Of a stretch of 64,000 nucleotides of DNA, positions 12,001 to 64,000 are shown one piece after another. Below the pieces are notes generated by a model. It searched no databases. It was not told where the DNA came from and saw only the letters and a program-made list of their open reading frames with translations. Within the stretch, counting starts at the first letter, position 1. The number at the start of each line of letters is the position of its first letter. The position numbers and the translations under genes are program-made. Source of the DNA: Ovis canadensis (taxonomy: Eukaryota > Chordata > Mammalia > Artiodactyla > Bovidae); NCBI RefSeq assembly GCF_042477335.2, contig NC_091251.1, positions 87,249,501-87,313,500 on the forward strand, written 5' to 3'.

Positions 12001-12978
12001 TCTTTTCGAGGAGAGCAGAAGCTCTTGTCTCCTCCTTTTGATTCCTGACTCCTCTTCCCCGCCTTTTCTTCTTTCTTCTCATTTTCCCTTTGATACGGGG
12101 GATGCAGATGGCAAAGGGGATTTCTCTCCCATCACACCCCAAACCCCAGCAACCACCCTTGCCCAGAAGGGGAGCTGCCATAGCCAGTTCAGAGAGCCCT
12201 CACGTCCTCTTGCTCTGGGATTCAGGTGGCTTGCTCTCTCCCCACAGGTGAGAGCAAGCTGGGGCCACCTCTCTCCAACCATGAGCAGTCCGCGGTCCAG
12301 AAGCACAGCTCGCCCAGGCCTGGCTCTTCCAGGGAGATGTCGCCACAGCGTATCTCCTTCAGCTCCTCGGCCACCAGCCCAAGGACCACCCCACCGGGGG
12401 CTTGGCATGGCCCTCGAAGCCCCTTTGACACTGAGACCTTCAACTGGCCCGACGTCCGAGAGCTCTGCTCCAAGTATGCCTCCCTGGACGAGGCGCTCCA
12501 GACCAAGGGCGGCTGGCCCAGCAAGGTTCCAGTCAACCGGAGCCGCTCGCTGCCGGAGAACATGAGGGAGCCACAGCTGGCTCCCTCCAGCAGATTGGGC
12601 CGCTGTGGCAGCCTCAAGGCCAGGTGGGCCCCTGTGAGCCCAGAGGCGGCCCAGCCCCAGCCTCTGGGGGAGTCACCCCCAAGCGAGCCCGACAGAGGGG
12701 AGGCCCTGCATGTCACCGCAGACCTCACATTGGAGGACAACCGGCGGATGATCGTCATGGAGAAGGGGCCCCTGCCTGGCCCTGCTGCAGGGCTAGAGGC
12801 GGCCAGCGGGCAGGGACTGAGCTCTGCAGCCGCCCAGACGGGGAAGGACCAGGAGTTGCAGGAGTCTGCAGAGTATCGGCTTAAGGAAGAGGGTCCCAGG
12901 GACCCAGGGGACCAAAGCCAGCAGGGCAGAGTGCGGAACTTGAGGGAGAAATTCCAGGCCTTGAACACCATAGGTTGA
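1..12978 (+). CDS. PLEKHG3: PLEKHG3, DH-PH Rho guanine nucleotide exchange factor (5' part missing)
   Basis: Sixteen exons give one open frame of 1,190 codons plus a TGA. The order is: part of the DH (RhoGEF) domain with the hallmark [16 protein letters not shown] segment, a PH domain beginning near [10 protein letters not shown] and ending in the [10 protein letters not shown] helix, then a long low-complexity tail with acidic runs, serine-rich stretches and a final conserved patch. DH-PH proteins load GTP on Rho-family GTPases; PLEKHG3 is described as a Rac1/Cdc42 exchange factor that binds F-actin at the leading edge of migrating cells (established knowledge). All junctions are GT..AG and phases match. 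The N-terminus and the start of the DH domain lie left of base 1. The family was identified by recalled protein similarity, not by a search. Exons: 1-44, 1215-1284, 1546-1592, 1700-1850, 1933-2064, 2279-2461, 2683-2775, 3048-3134, 3366-3399, 3742-3834, 6686-6724, 7139-7158, 7590-7940, 8403-8516, 10448-11831, 12248-12978. Confidence 0.95.
45..1214 (+). other. PLEKHG3 intron, no recognised feature
   Basis: 1,170-base intron. I see no repeat I can name and no conserved exon-like frame. Confidence 0.5.
1215..1284 (+). CDS. PLEKHG3: PLEKHG3 exon (DH domain)
   Basis: Acceptor CTAG and donor GTAAGA. It completes the split serine codon and reads [19 protein letters not shown] then FVER. The alternative acceptor a few bases downstream breaks the expected QLL motif. 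Confidence 0.9.
1546..1592 (+). CDS. PLEKHG3: PLEKHG3 exon (DH domain)
   Basis: A 47-base exon between TTTAG and GTGAGT, encoding [15 protein letters not shown] with a split asparagine codon. The DH helix continues in frame on both sides. Confidence 0.92.
1700..1850 (+). CDS. PLEKHG3: PLEKHG3 exon (DH domain core)
   Basis: Encodes [18 protein letters not shown] through [18 protein letters not shown]. The last segment is the most conserved DH helix (CR3), which contacts the GTPase switch regions. Confidence 0.95.
1933..2064 (+). CDS. PLEKHG3: PLEKHG3 exon (end of DH domain)
   Basis: Encodes [19 protein letters not shown] through [14 protein letters not shown], the last long DH helix and the DH-PH linker. 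It is 132 bases, phase 0 on both sides. Confidence 0.94.
2279..2461 (+). CDS. PLEKHG3: PLEKHG3 exon (start of PH domain)
   Basis: Encodes [20 protein letters not shown], then [20 protein letters not shown] and [20 protein letters not shown]: first beta strands of the GEF-type PH domain. 183 bases, phase 0 to 0. Confidence 0.95.
2683..2775 (+). CDS. PLEKHG3: PLEKHG3 exon (PH domain)
   Basis: Encodes [20 protein letters not shown] then [11 protein letters not shown], the central PH strands. CAG acceptor and GTGAGG donor. Confidence 0.94.
3048..3134 (+). CDS. PLEKHG3: PLEKHG3 exon (end of PH domain)
   Basis: Encodes [20 protein letters not shown] then NHHTTIPQK. The tryptophan in RRWTHHIK is the invariant residue of the PH C-terminal helix. 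Confidence 0.95.
3366..3399 (+). CDS. PLEKHG3: PLEKHG3 exon (post-PH linker)
   Basis: A 34-base exon reading [11 protein letters not shown], followed by donor GTAAGT inside a split tyrosine codon. Confidence 0.88.
3742..3834 (+). CDS. PLEKHG3: PLEKHG3 exon (basic linker)
   Basis: Encodes [20 protein letters not shown] and [10 protein letters not shown], a basic serine-containing segment C-terminal to the PH domain. Phase 1 at both ends. Confidence 0.9.
5130..5325 (-). repeat. Bov-tA/Bov-A type SINE, reverse orientation
   Basis: On the - strand this reads as a tRNA-Glu-derived ruminant SINE: the TTGCTAAG..ATGTCTGACTC block on + is the complement of the usual SINE 3' end, and the tRNA-like head lies near 5,310. 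A second copy in the opposite orientation abuts it. Confidence 0.85.
5322..5512 (+). repeat. Bov-tA type SINE, forward orientation
   Basis: Reads from the tRNA-like part (TTGCCAATGCAGGAGACGC, then a degenerate B box TTCAATCCC) to the tail GAGTCAGACACAACAGAGCA. Its extreme 5' end appears fused to the neighbouring inverted copy. Confidence 0.85.
6686..6724 (+). CDS. PLEKHG3: PLEKHG3 exon (39 bases)
   Basis: Read in the phase set by the previous exon it gives [13 protein letters not shown], as known for this family. The neighbouring frame seen in isolation (SRPDISSG) is not the coding one. Confidence 0.85.
7139..7158 (+). CDS. PLEKHG3: PLEKHG3 microexon (20 bases)
   Basis: Between an AGCAG acceptor and a GTAAAG donor, 20 bases encode ARATRVK. 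It joins phase 1 upstream to phase 0 downstream, which is required to keep the frame into the exon at 7590; skipping it would shift the frame. Confidence 0.75.
7590..7940 (+). CDS. PLEKHG3: PLEKHG3 exon with two polyglutamate runs
   Basis: 117 codons starting [15 protein letters not shown] and ending [10 protein letters not shown]. It holds two pure GAG runs, 8 glutamates at 7698-7721 and 10 at 7803-7832. The rest is acidic and then hydrophobic ([17 protein letters not shown]), perhaps an amphipathic helix. Phase 0 on both sides. Confidence 0.9.
8403..8516 (+). CDS. PLEKHG3: PLEKHG3 exon (tail)
   Basis: 38 codons ([20 protein letters not shown] through SVTSLPE), phase 0 to 0. Its RSRSPTPEE stretch suggests phosphorylation but no known domain. 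Confidence 0.88.
8740..8945 (+). repeat. Bov-tA SINE
   Basis: GGGGCTTCCTAGTGGCTCCA head, diverged B box GGTTCAATTC, and the tail ..GTCGCAGAGTCGGAAATGAC: full-length layout of the bovid tRNA-derived SINE. Confidence 0.88.
9090..9290 (+). repeat. MIR-like SINE relic
   Basis: Diverged copy with the conserved MIR core CTCAGAGAGGTTAGGTGACG followed by the ..GCACAGCTTCTAAGGGGCAG signature. Confidence 0.65.
9455..9700 (+). repeat. Old non-autonomous DNA transposon (MER type)
   Basis: Resembles the mammalian element beginning ..GTCCAATAGAA..ATGTGAGCC and ending in an inverted complement (TTGGACAGTGTCC near 9,683). It has the internal ATTTAACCCAGTATATCCA block. The exact family name is not assigned. 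Confidence 0.6.
10448..11831 (+). CDS. PLEKHG3: PLEKHG3 large tail exon
   Basis: 1,384 bases without a stop, starting [20 protein letters not shown]. It contains serine clusters ([25 protein letters not shown]), the conserved helix [20 protein letters not shown], and [21 protein letters not shown] leucine-rich helical patch follows ([20 protein letters not shown], then [19 protein letters not shown]). Acceptor CCCCAG, donor GTACGA. No enzymatic domain; likely the cytoskeleton-association and phospho-regulatory region (inference). Confidence 0.93.
12248..12978 (+). CDS. PLEKHG3: PLEKHG3 terminal coding exon
   Basis: Continues in phase from the large tail exon as [20 protein letters not shown] and ends [15 protein letters not shown] followed by TGA. 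It contains [19 protein letters not shown] and the basic SRSLPEN motif. The rest is proline/serine-rich and probably disordered. Confidence 0.92.
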
Positions 12979-13600
12979 CTCTGAGTCCTGGGGGAGGGTG
13001 CAGCTGGGCTGAGGGGTAGAGGGAGGAACCACGGCATCCTCGTGCTCGTAGCTGGGCTCACCTTGCTCACGTGACTCCCTTCCCGTGCCTTCAGAAAGGC
13101 CGCCCCTGGGAGAGCACCTGCCGTGGACCGGGACTTGCCGGCGACTTGGCACAGGCCCATGTGAGCCCCTTTCCCCTGTGAGGCCAGTGTGGCCACTTCC
13201 CTTGTATATAGTTCTGGTAAGAAGCCAGATATTTAAGCTCATCTCTTCCCAGAGAGAGCAAGCCCTGCTCAGGCCTCAGCGTTGCCTGGCCACTGCCAGA
13301 CCAGGGCCCGCCCAGGGGACACATAGGAGGCTGGCCTGGGGAGGCTTTGCTCTTTAACCGTGCCTTTTCTTAGGATCCAGGCAGGCACGAGGCCCGTAAT
13401 TTATTGCTTTCCATCCTGTGGTATGTTAGTGTTCTCGTGTGCACCTGCATATGTGCATATGTGTGTGTGTTGCTTCTCCCCTCCCAGGAAAAGTCTCGTC
13501 GACTCTATTCAGGTACTTTTGTGGGTTGTCTTGCTGGCCCTGTGGTTGTCGCTAATGTACACACATTTCATTATTTGCCAATGGTGTAATAACCACTGCT
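12979..13600 (+). other. PLEKHG3: PLEKHG3 3'UTR (end approximate)
   Basis: Sequence after the TGA without coding character. No canonical AATAAA is seen. The likely end is near 13,600, where an A/T-rich stretch (TGTAATAACC near 13,584) is followed by a GT-rich element at 13,612-13,622, the usual downstream signal. The end is inferred. Confidence 0.45.
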
Positions 13601-15080
13601 GACCAACCAACCTGTGTGTGGTCTCCTTCCTGGGGTCTGGTTGTGTTGGGAAGGGTCGATTGTGCCCAGGGCTGTCTTAGGGGAAGCTGAGACTTGGGCT
13701 TTTTGCTTCCACATGTACTTAATATAATATGCAGCCATGCTCTCAAACCACAAAGCCCAGGTCCTGGTGGAGGAGGCTGGGGCAGCAGAATGTGCAGGAG
13801 GGGGGTTGTTCTCTGTTATTTCTACTCCTGTGGGCTTCTGTCTACCCATAGCCTGGCGTCCTGTCTAGGGTGAGGTCAGGGGGTACTGTGCCGGCCTTTA
13901 GCTCTTTTCCCCAAGAGCCAAAGTTGTATTGAAAGGGGTGAGGTGGAGGGTGGGATGTTTTTCTAACAGACAGATATGTCCATGACTGGTGCCTTTTATT
14001 CTCTCCCTCTCTGGTTCCCAAGAGGCATCCTAGGGGGCGAGGATTCTAAACTTAGAGCCTAGGAATATCTTAGGTGGCTTGCAGTGTCAGGTGAGGGGTA
14101 CAAGTGCATGTTTTCTGAGATGGCCTCATTCTTTATCTCATTCGCTCAAGTGTCTTTGATTCCCAAGGGGTAAGAATGCCTCCCTATTTCTAACTGGGTG
14201 TTTTGCCCCTTTCTTTTGGTGGACCAGTCTTGTTTTGCCTTGTCTGCCTGGGAGGACTGGGGCTGCAGGGCCAGGTGGGAGAGCTGTCTTGCAGGTCTTC
14301 TGACCTGGGAGGATAGACTCAGCCTAAAGATGAGTCTGCAGAGTCTAATGAGGTCAAGTATCAGAGGCAAGAGGAGGCCTTCCCTGGGCAGAAGCTGAGC
14401 TGGTCCGGCCCATGTTCTACCAGCTGCCTGGAATGGTCTGTGGCCACTTGAGCAGCTGCTGAGGAGCCTGCTGGTTCCTACCAGGCAAGTCAGATTATAA
14501 CGAGAAATCACACACTGGAGTGAGAGTCAGGAGACCCAGCCCTGCACTTAACTGGCTGGGTCACCAGGTGGTGTAAGAGGTAAAGAACCTGCCTGCTAAT
14601 ACGGGAGACAGAAGAGATGCAAGTTTGATCCCTGGGTTGGGAACATTCCCTGGAGGAGGACATGGCAACCCACTTCAGTATTCTTGCCTGGAGAATCCCA
14701 TGGACAGAGGAGCCTGGCAGGCTACAGTCCACAGGGTGGCAAAAAGTCAGACATGACTGAAGGGACTTAAAGCACACTTGCCCCAGAAATGAACCCCAGG
14801 CGTGTGGACTCTGATATTCAGATCTCTGCCCCGCGCTCCATGCAGAAAGGCCTGTAGCAGGCCCACAAGATGGCTGAATGCATGAATGAGTTTTCTCAGG
14901 GTCACAAGTGAAGCACAGGACCTGGGTCCTGGCAGAGTTGTTTCTATGAGACTCCAGGGACAAGTCAACAGCCTGGCTGTACCTCTCTCTGTCTCCATGG
15001 TGGTCCTGGGTCCACAGATCCGGCCTTGCTTACTCAACCAGCCCTCTTTGGTCCAATTCAAAGGGAAACAGGCCAAATAG
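13600..15080. other. Intergenic gap between convergent genes
   Basis: About 1.5 kb between the inferred ends of PLEKHG3 (+) and SPTB (-). It contains a Bov-tA SINE at 14,560-14,770 flanked by MIR-like fragments, and no gene. Confidence 0.55.
14560..14770 (+). repeat. Bov-tA SINE
   Basis: TAAAGAACCTGCCTGCTAAT, then B box GTTTGATCCCTGG, then CATGGACAGAGGAGCCTGGC and the tail GTCAGACATGACTGA: typical bovid SINE. It interrupts a MIR-like stretch that begins about 14,515. Confidence 0.88.
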
Positions 15081-15099
15081 AATTATGGAGCATTATTGA

Positions 15100-15105
15100 T
15101 TTATT
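15100..15105 (-). promoter_or_regulatory. SPTB: Candidate poly(A) signal, SPTB long isoform
   Basis: TTTATT on + is AATAAA on the SPTB strand, in an A/T-rich context. It gives a 3'UTR of about 3.1 kb after the PH-isoform stop, in line with the roughly 3-kb UTR I recall for human long SPTB transcripts. Cleavage would be near 15,080. Confidence 0.6.
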
Positions 15106-17507
15106 AGAAAAACTAGTAAATGGGTTTCTTCTGGTTCGTGGAAGCACATTTGAGCAAGTGGAGGACAAGACCCGGCCGGCCCCAGGGCCAGCCCCAGATT
15201 GCAAGGTCTGTGCCCAACAGGGTTGCAGTCGTCTGCCGCCGCCTCCTCCGTTGCATCTTCCCTGAGCTTGCTTGTCCAAGGGACCGAGCCATGGGGTCTT
15301 CTAGATCTCTGCCCCCTCCCACTGAAGGGAGGAAGGAGATCCAGAGCCACCCTTGGGGACTCTACATTCCCTCTGATAGGCAGGAAGGAGGGGTGGGGTG
15401 GCATGGAAGCCAAGCCTCCCGAGGACCCTCCTGACCTCCCTCAGCCACAGTCCACTGAGGCCAGGGGGACAAAGGGGAAGAAGAGAGGGCAGGAGGACCA
15501 CCTGACCATGCCCAGAAGGAGCTTCCTCTAAACTGCTCTGGGGAGGAAGCCTGATATGCTGGTGTGGACTGGAGCTATTTGGGGATATTGTTAAAAGACT
15601 GCAAAGTAGAAAATGTAAGGAGGAAAAAAAAAAAAAACCAAAACAAAAAACTTGGCAGGGTGCCAGGAGCTTAACCTCCCCCTCCCGCCCCCATGTGGCT
15701 CAGAGTCCCAAAGCTGGGTGCCTGCAGTTTCATTCCAGTTGGTCAAGGGTCATGGGGCCTGTGTGGTGTAGGAGAGGGGTACATGGGAAGTTGGTGGCAG
15801 GCGGTGGGTCAAATGCAGCTGGTTGCTGTCCTTGCCCAGTCCAGGGGCCCAGGGGTGGGAAAATCCTAGCTTATCCTCGAGGCCCTTTCATTCTTGGGAC
15901 TGTGGAGTTGCTTGCTGAAATCCCTCACTTCAGAAGCACACGTGGAAGGCAAAAGGTGGCCCCTAGTGTCTTGGCTCCCACAAATTGGCCCATGGGGACA
16001 GCTGAGAGAGACTTGCCACCACCTGCTCTTCAGCAAGGAACATGCCATCTATCCTGGAGCAGGACACGCCTTCAGGTGTGCCTGAGGCCTTTGTTATTGC
16101 CAGGTGAGCATCACTACCTAATTGCCTCCTGCCTTGGTTTCCCCTAGGTGTAGAGAGGTTGGTGAGTGGTACAGATTAGGTTCCCTGTGGATGCACAGAG
16201 GGCCACAGGGATAGGTAGATAGAGGACACATGAAGACCCTGGCTCCCAAGGTGGGACCACATGTCAGGCCCCGTCAAAGAACTTCCCTCCTGTGGTTCTT
16301 GTCTGCTGAAGTTGCCTTCCCTTGACATAGTAGTAATTGATCGCGAGCACTAAGGGCTCCTGGGAAGGCCTAGTAACTCCAGATGCTTAGGCCTGTGGTT
16401 TCTGCCTTAGCCTCACCCAGTTATGGGGGATCGTCTCAGTGTGTCTAAGGCTCCTTCCCATGGGGAAGGTGATGGAAACAGCAACTGCAGGTCCCAGGGT
16501 CCTTTCTGCTCTGCCCAGGGGAGTGTCTGCTGCCTGCAACTCAAGCCTTCTTTTGGACGTAACCCAAGTTAAGATGTTGGGCTGGAGCTGTATTGCTTTC
16601 AGAGGGTGGTGGAAAGAATACTGTGGAACCAGTGGTCTGTTCCCTCCAGATGTCTGACTTTGGCAGCATGGGGACGGTTACCCCTGGGGAGAGAGGTTGC
16701 AGGGCCCCTTTTGGCTGTACCTAGGATTGGGGGATAGATTCCCATGTAGCCCCCTGACTCAGGTCAGGCCCTTCAGGAGGACCTGCGCAAGGGTACTTGC
16801 CACATCTTAATGGCTCCAGCCCCAACATTTGTCCCAGCTCTCCTGGGATTGTTACCAGGGTTGTAATACCCAGGTGTGGCCGCATCTGCCACCTCAGGGT
16901 GACAGGTCATGAACTTTGCTGTGAGTTCAGCCAGCACCCTCAGGTGGTGCCAGCTGCAGACAGGACGCATGGAGTATTTGGCTTTGGGATGCTCTAATGC
17001 AGGCGCTGCGGTGTCCATCTCGTATGGGGACCTGCACTGTCTCTCTGGGACCTGGGGTCTGAGTGGGGTACTGCTGGTCTAGCAGCTACTGGGAGTGCCG
17101 CAGACCCCAGAGTGGAGAGGTGGCGCCTCCGGCAGTGTGGAAGTCTTATCTGCCTCCTTCTGGCCTGAGCCCTAAACTAGCTGTAGTTTTTTAAAAAAGA
17201 GGGCTGCTTGAGAGCTTAGGGTCCAACCACCACCTGGCCCAGTGGCAGCAAGGGGGTGCTGAGGCGGAGGGAGGCCCCTCGCAATTAGGACCTATCGATT
17301 TGGGACAGTGCCCCCTTTATGGGACGAGGGGCTGCAGTGACCTCTGAGGTGGGGAGGCAGCGGCCCCTGGCCCAGAGCTACCTGAAGACTCCCTCCTCAC
17401 GCCCCTAGGGGGCAGGCCGGGCCTTCCCAAGGACCTTTTCTCTTCCCCTGGCTGTGACCGAGTTGGACAGGACCCCAAGCAACACTTGCTTTGGGAGTGG
17501 GCAGCAT

Positions 17508-17720
17508 CTCAGGAATCTTCCCTGCTGACTCAGAGGGTAAAGCGCCTGCCCGCAATGCGGGAGAGTCAGGTTCGATCCCTGGACAGGAATCCACAGGAGA
17601 AGGAAATGGCGACCCACTCCGGTACCCTTGCCTGGAAAATCCCATGGACAGAGAAGGCTTCGGTCCATGGGGTCACAGAGTCGGATACGACTGAGCGACT
17701 TCACTTTCACTTTTCAGCAT
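17508..17720 (+). repeat. Bov-tA SINE inside SPTB 3'UTR
   Basis: GGTAAAGCGCCTGCCCGCAA, B box GGTTCGATCCCTGG, tail GACTGAGCGACTTCACTTTC. It lies antisense to SPTB, so long SPTB mRNAs should carry its complement. Confidence 0.92.
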
Positions 17721-17819
17721 CTGAGGAACCCCCATCAAGCCTTCTCCTCCAGCTTGTGTGGGAATAGGGTTGTGGGGACTGGCTCCCCTCTGCCTCGTAA
17801 GGAGGGTCGGGAGAAGAGC

Positions 17820-18135
17820 GTGTGGGCCTCAAAAATCGTTTCCTGCCCCCAGACTCGGAGGCCCCGAGGGCCCGCGGAGCTGGGAGCCGCGTCCCTGGAG
17901 CCCGCACTCGCTGTGTGCGGGGCCCCGGGGCGGAGGGCGCGGAGGCAGGCGTGGGCTGGGCCGGGCCGGGCCGGGCTGGGCGGGCGAAGGCAGCGATCGC
18001 AGTGCAGCGGGGCCCGCGCCCGGCCGGCCGGCCGGCAGCTCAGAGCAGGCAGGTGGCAGGCAGCGGCGGCGGCCGGGCAGTGGGCAGGAGGAAGGTCCGG
18101 CAGAGGAGGGAGGCGCTAGTCCCCGCATGTCCTAA
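17820..18135. other. GC/CpG-rich block behind SPTB stop codon
   Basis: About 300 bases very rich in G+C with many CG dinucleotides, including a run of CCGG steps near 18,020-18,035 and GGGCC repeats near 17,960. It lies 40-350 bases beyond the PH-isoform stop, in the 3'UTR. Open frames across it are composition artefacts. Confidence 0.7.
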
Positions 18136-18171
18136 TGACGCACCGGCTTCACCCGCCGGGCGCCCGAGAGG

Positions 18172-63323
<45,152 letters not shown>

Positions 63324-64000
63324 CTAGGGAATCACCTTGTGACTCATCCTCATGAGAAGGGTGAGGACGTCAGTGCAGAGGCCAACAGGGACCACAGTCA
63401 AGGTGGTCCTCCTCCTCGCCAGCCCTAGAGCGTTTATGTTCACTTTGTCCCCAGAGCCCAAGACCACTGCTGAGAAGAGGGCTGGATAGGTGATACAGGA
63501 GGGACCCGGCTGTGTTTGGGATCAGCAACAGCTCCCTGCCCTCTCTCACCCTGTAAAAGACTGGAAAGCCCACTGTCCCAGGACGTCAGTCACCAGAGGA
63601 GCCAAAGTCTTGTTTATTTAAAAATGAGTATTAAGGATCGAGGTCATTGGAAAAGACCCTGATGCTGGGAAATATTGAGGGCATGAGAAGAAGGAGGCAA
63701 CAGAGGATGAGATGGTTGGATGGCATCACTGACTCAATGGACAGGAGTTTGAGCAAGCTCCAGGAGATGGTGAGGGACAGAGGAGGCCTGGCATGCTGCA
63801 GTCCATGGGGTCGCAGAGTTGGGTGTGACTGAGCGACTGACCAACAAGGATGGAAGGCTTCCAGGCACTGCCTTTACTCAACACCAGTGCATAAAGATGA
63901 ATGAGAAATGGTCCCTACCCTGGAGGAGCTGAGGACCCAGCGTGAGGGTCTGTAGAATGGGGTGGCTCCTGGGTAGGCTATGGGAGCCTGAGAGATCTGA
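63324..64000 (-). other. SPTB intron running off the window
   Basis: Holds a BovB 3' end (63,640-63,847). The exons for the second CH domain lie beyond the right edge. Confidence 0.6.
63640..63847 (+). mobile_element. BovB LINE 3' end
   Basis: From GAAAAGACCCTGATGCTGGG through GAGATGGTTGGATGGCATCA to TGACTGAGCGACTGACCAAC; no coding capacity. Confidence 0.9.

Larger units (their letters stand above)
15080..18171 (-). other. SPTB: SPTB long-isoform 3'UTR
   Basis: Runs from the PH-isoform stop codon to the candidate AATAAA at 15,105-15,100. It contains a GC-rich block next to the stop, one Bov-tA SINE (17,508-17,720) and an A-rich run at 15,628-15,650. No open frame here resembles a known protein. 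The end is inferred. Confidence 0.6.

Noticed and set aside
17508..17720. tRNA gene suspected from the A/B-box-like sequence
   Set aside because: The sequence is the tRNA-like head of a Bov-tA SINE; it lacks an intact cloverleaf and has the SINE body and tail. The same applies to the other tRNA-like heads in the window.
17758..18135. Long GC-rich frames on both strands downstream of SPTB
   Set aside because: High G+C removes stop codons in all frames; composition (R, G, P, A) is typical of such artefacts, not of protein.

Overview
This window is ruminant nuclear DNA, almost certainly from a bovid (cattle, buffalo, sheep or goat type). Three things show it: intron-split vertebrate genes with GT..AG junctions, many Bov-tA/Bov-A SINEs, and several 3' ends of the BovB (RTE) LINE, together with CHR-type cetartiodactyl SINEs. 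The species cannot be fixed from the sequence alone. The gene pair and orientation match the PLEKHG3-SPTB neighbourhood of human 14q23 (established synteny, from memory).

Layout. From 1 to about 13,600, on the + strand, lies the 3' two thirds of PLEKHG3, a Rho guanine-nucleotide exchange factor. The window opens inside a DH-domain exon; 16 exons follow, ending with a TGA at 12976-12978 and a short 3'UTR. From about 13,600 to 15,080 is a short intergenic gap between two convergent genes. From about 15,080 to beyond 63,323, on the - strand, lies SPTB (beta-I spectrin). Twenty-four exons give an unbroken reading frame from the start of spectrin repeat 1 to the erythroid stop codon at 32,622. Four further exons (21,791 down to 18,172) encode a pleckstrin-homology (PH) tail used by a longer isoform. 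The actin-binding CH exons and the promoter lie past the right edge. About 1,846 residues of the short form and 2,039 of the long form are present.

The SPTB isoform choice is visible in the DNA. The last erythroid exon contains an internal GT donor at 32,690 that, joined in phase to 21,791, replaces the erythroid C-terminus with the PH domain. Each ending has a plausible AATAAA downstream.

The rest is intron sequence with ruminant and older mammalian repeats. The most distinctive non-coding items are an 11-unit 21-bp minisatellite (53,251-53,475), a nested repeat stack with a target-site duplication (52,115-53,240), an inverted SINE pair in a PLEKHG3 intron, a CpG/GC-rich block directly behind the PH-isoform stop codon, and three local duplications in introns. 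I found no evidence of a new biological system; this is a well-understood gene pair with lineage-specific insertions.
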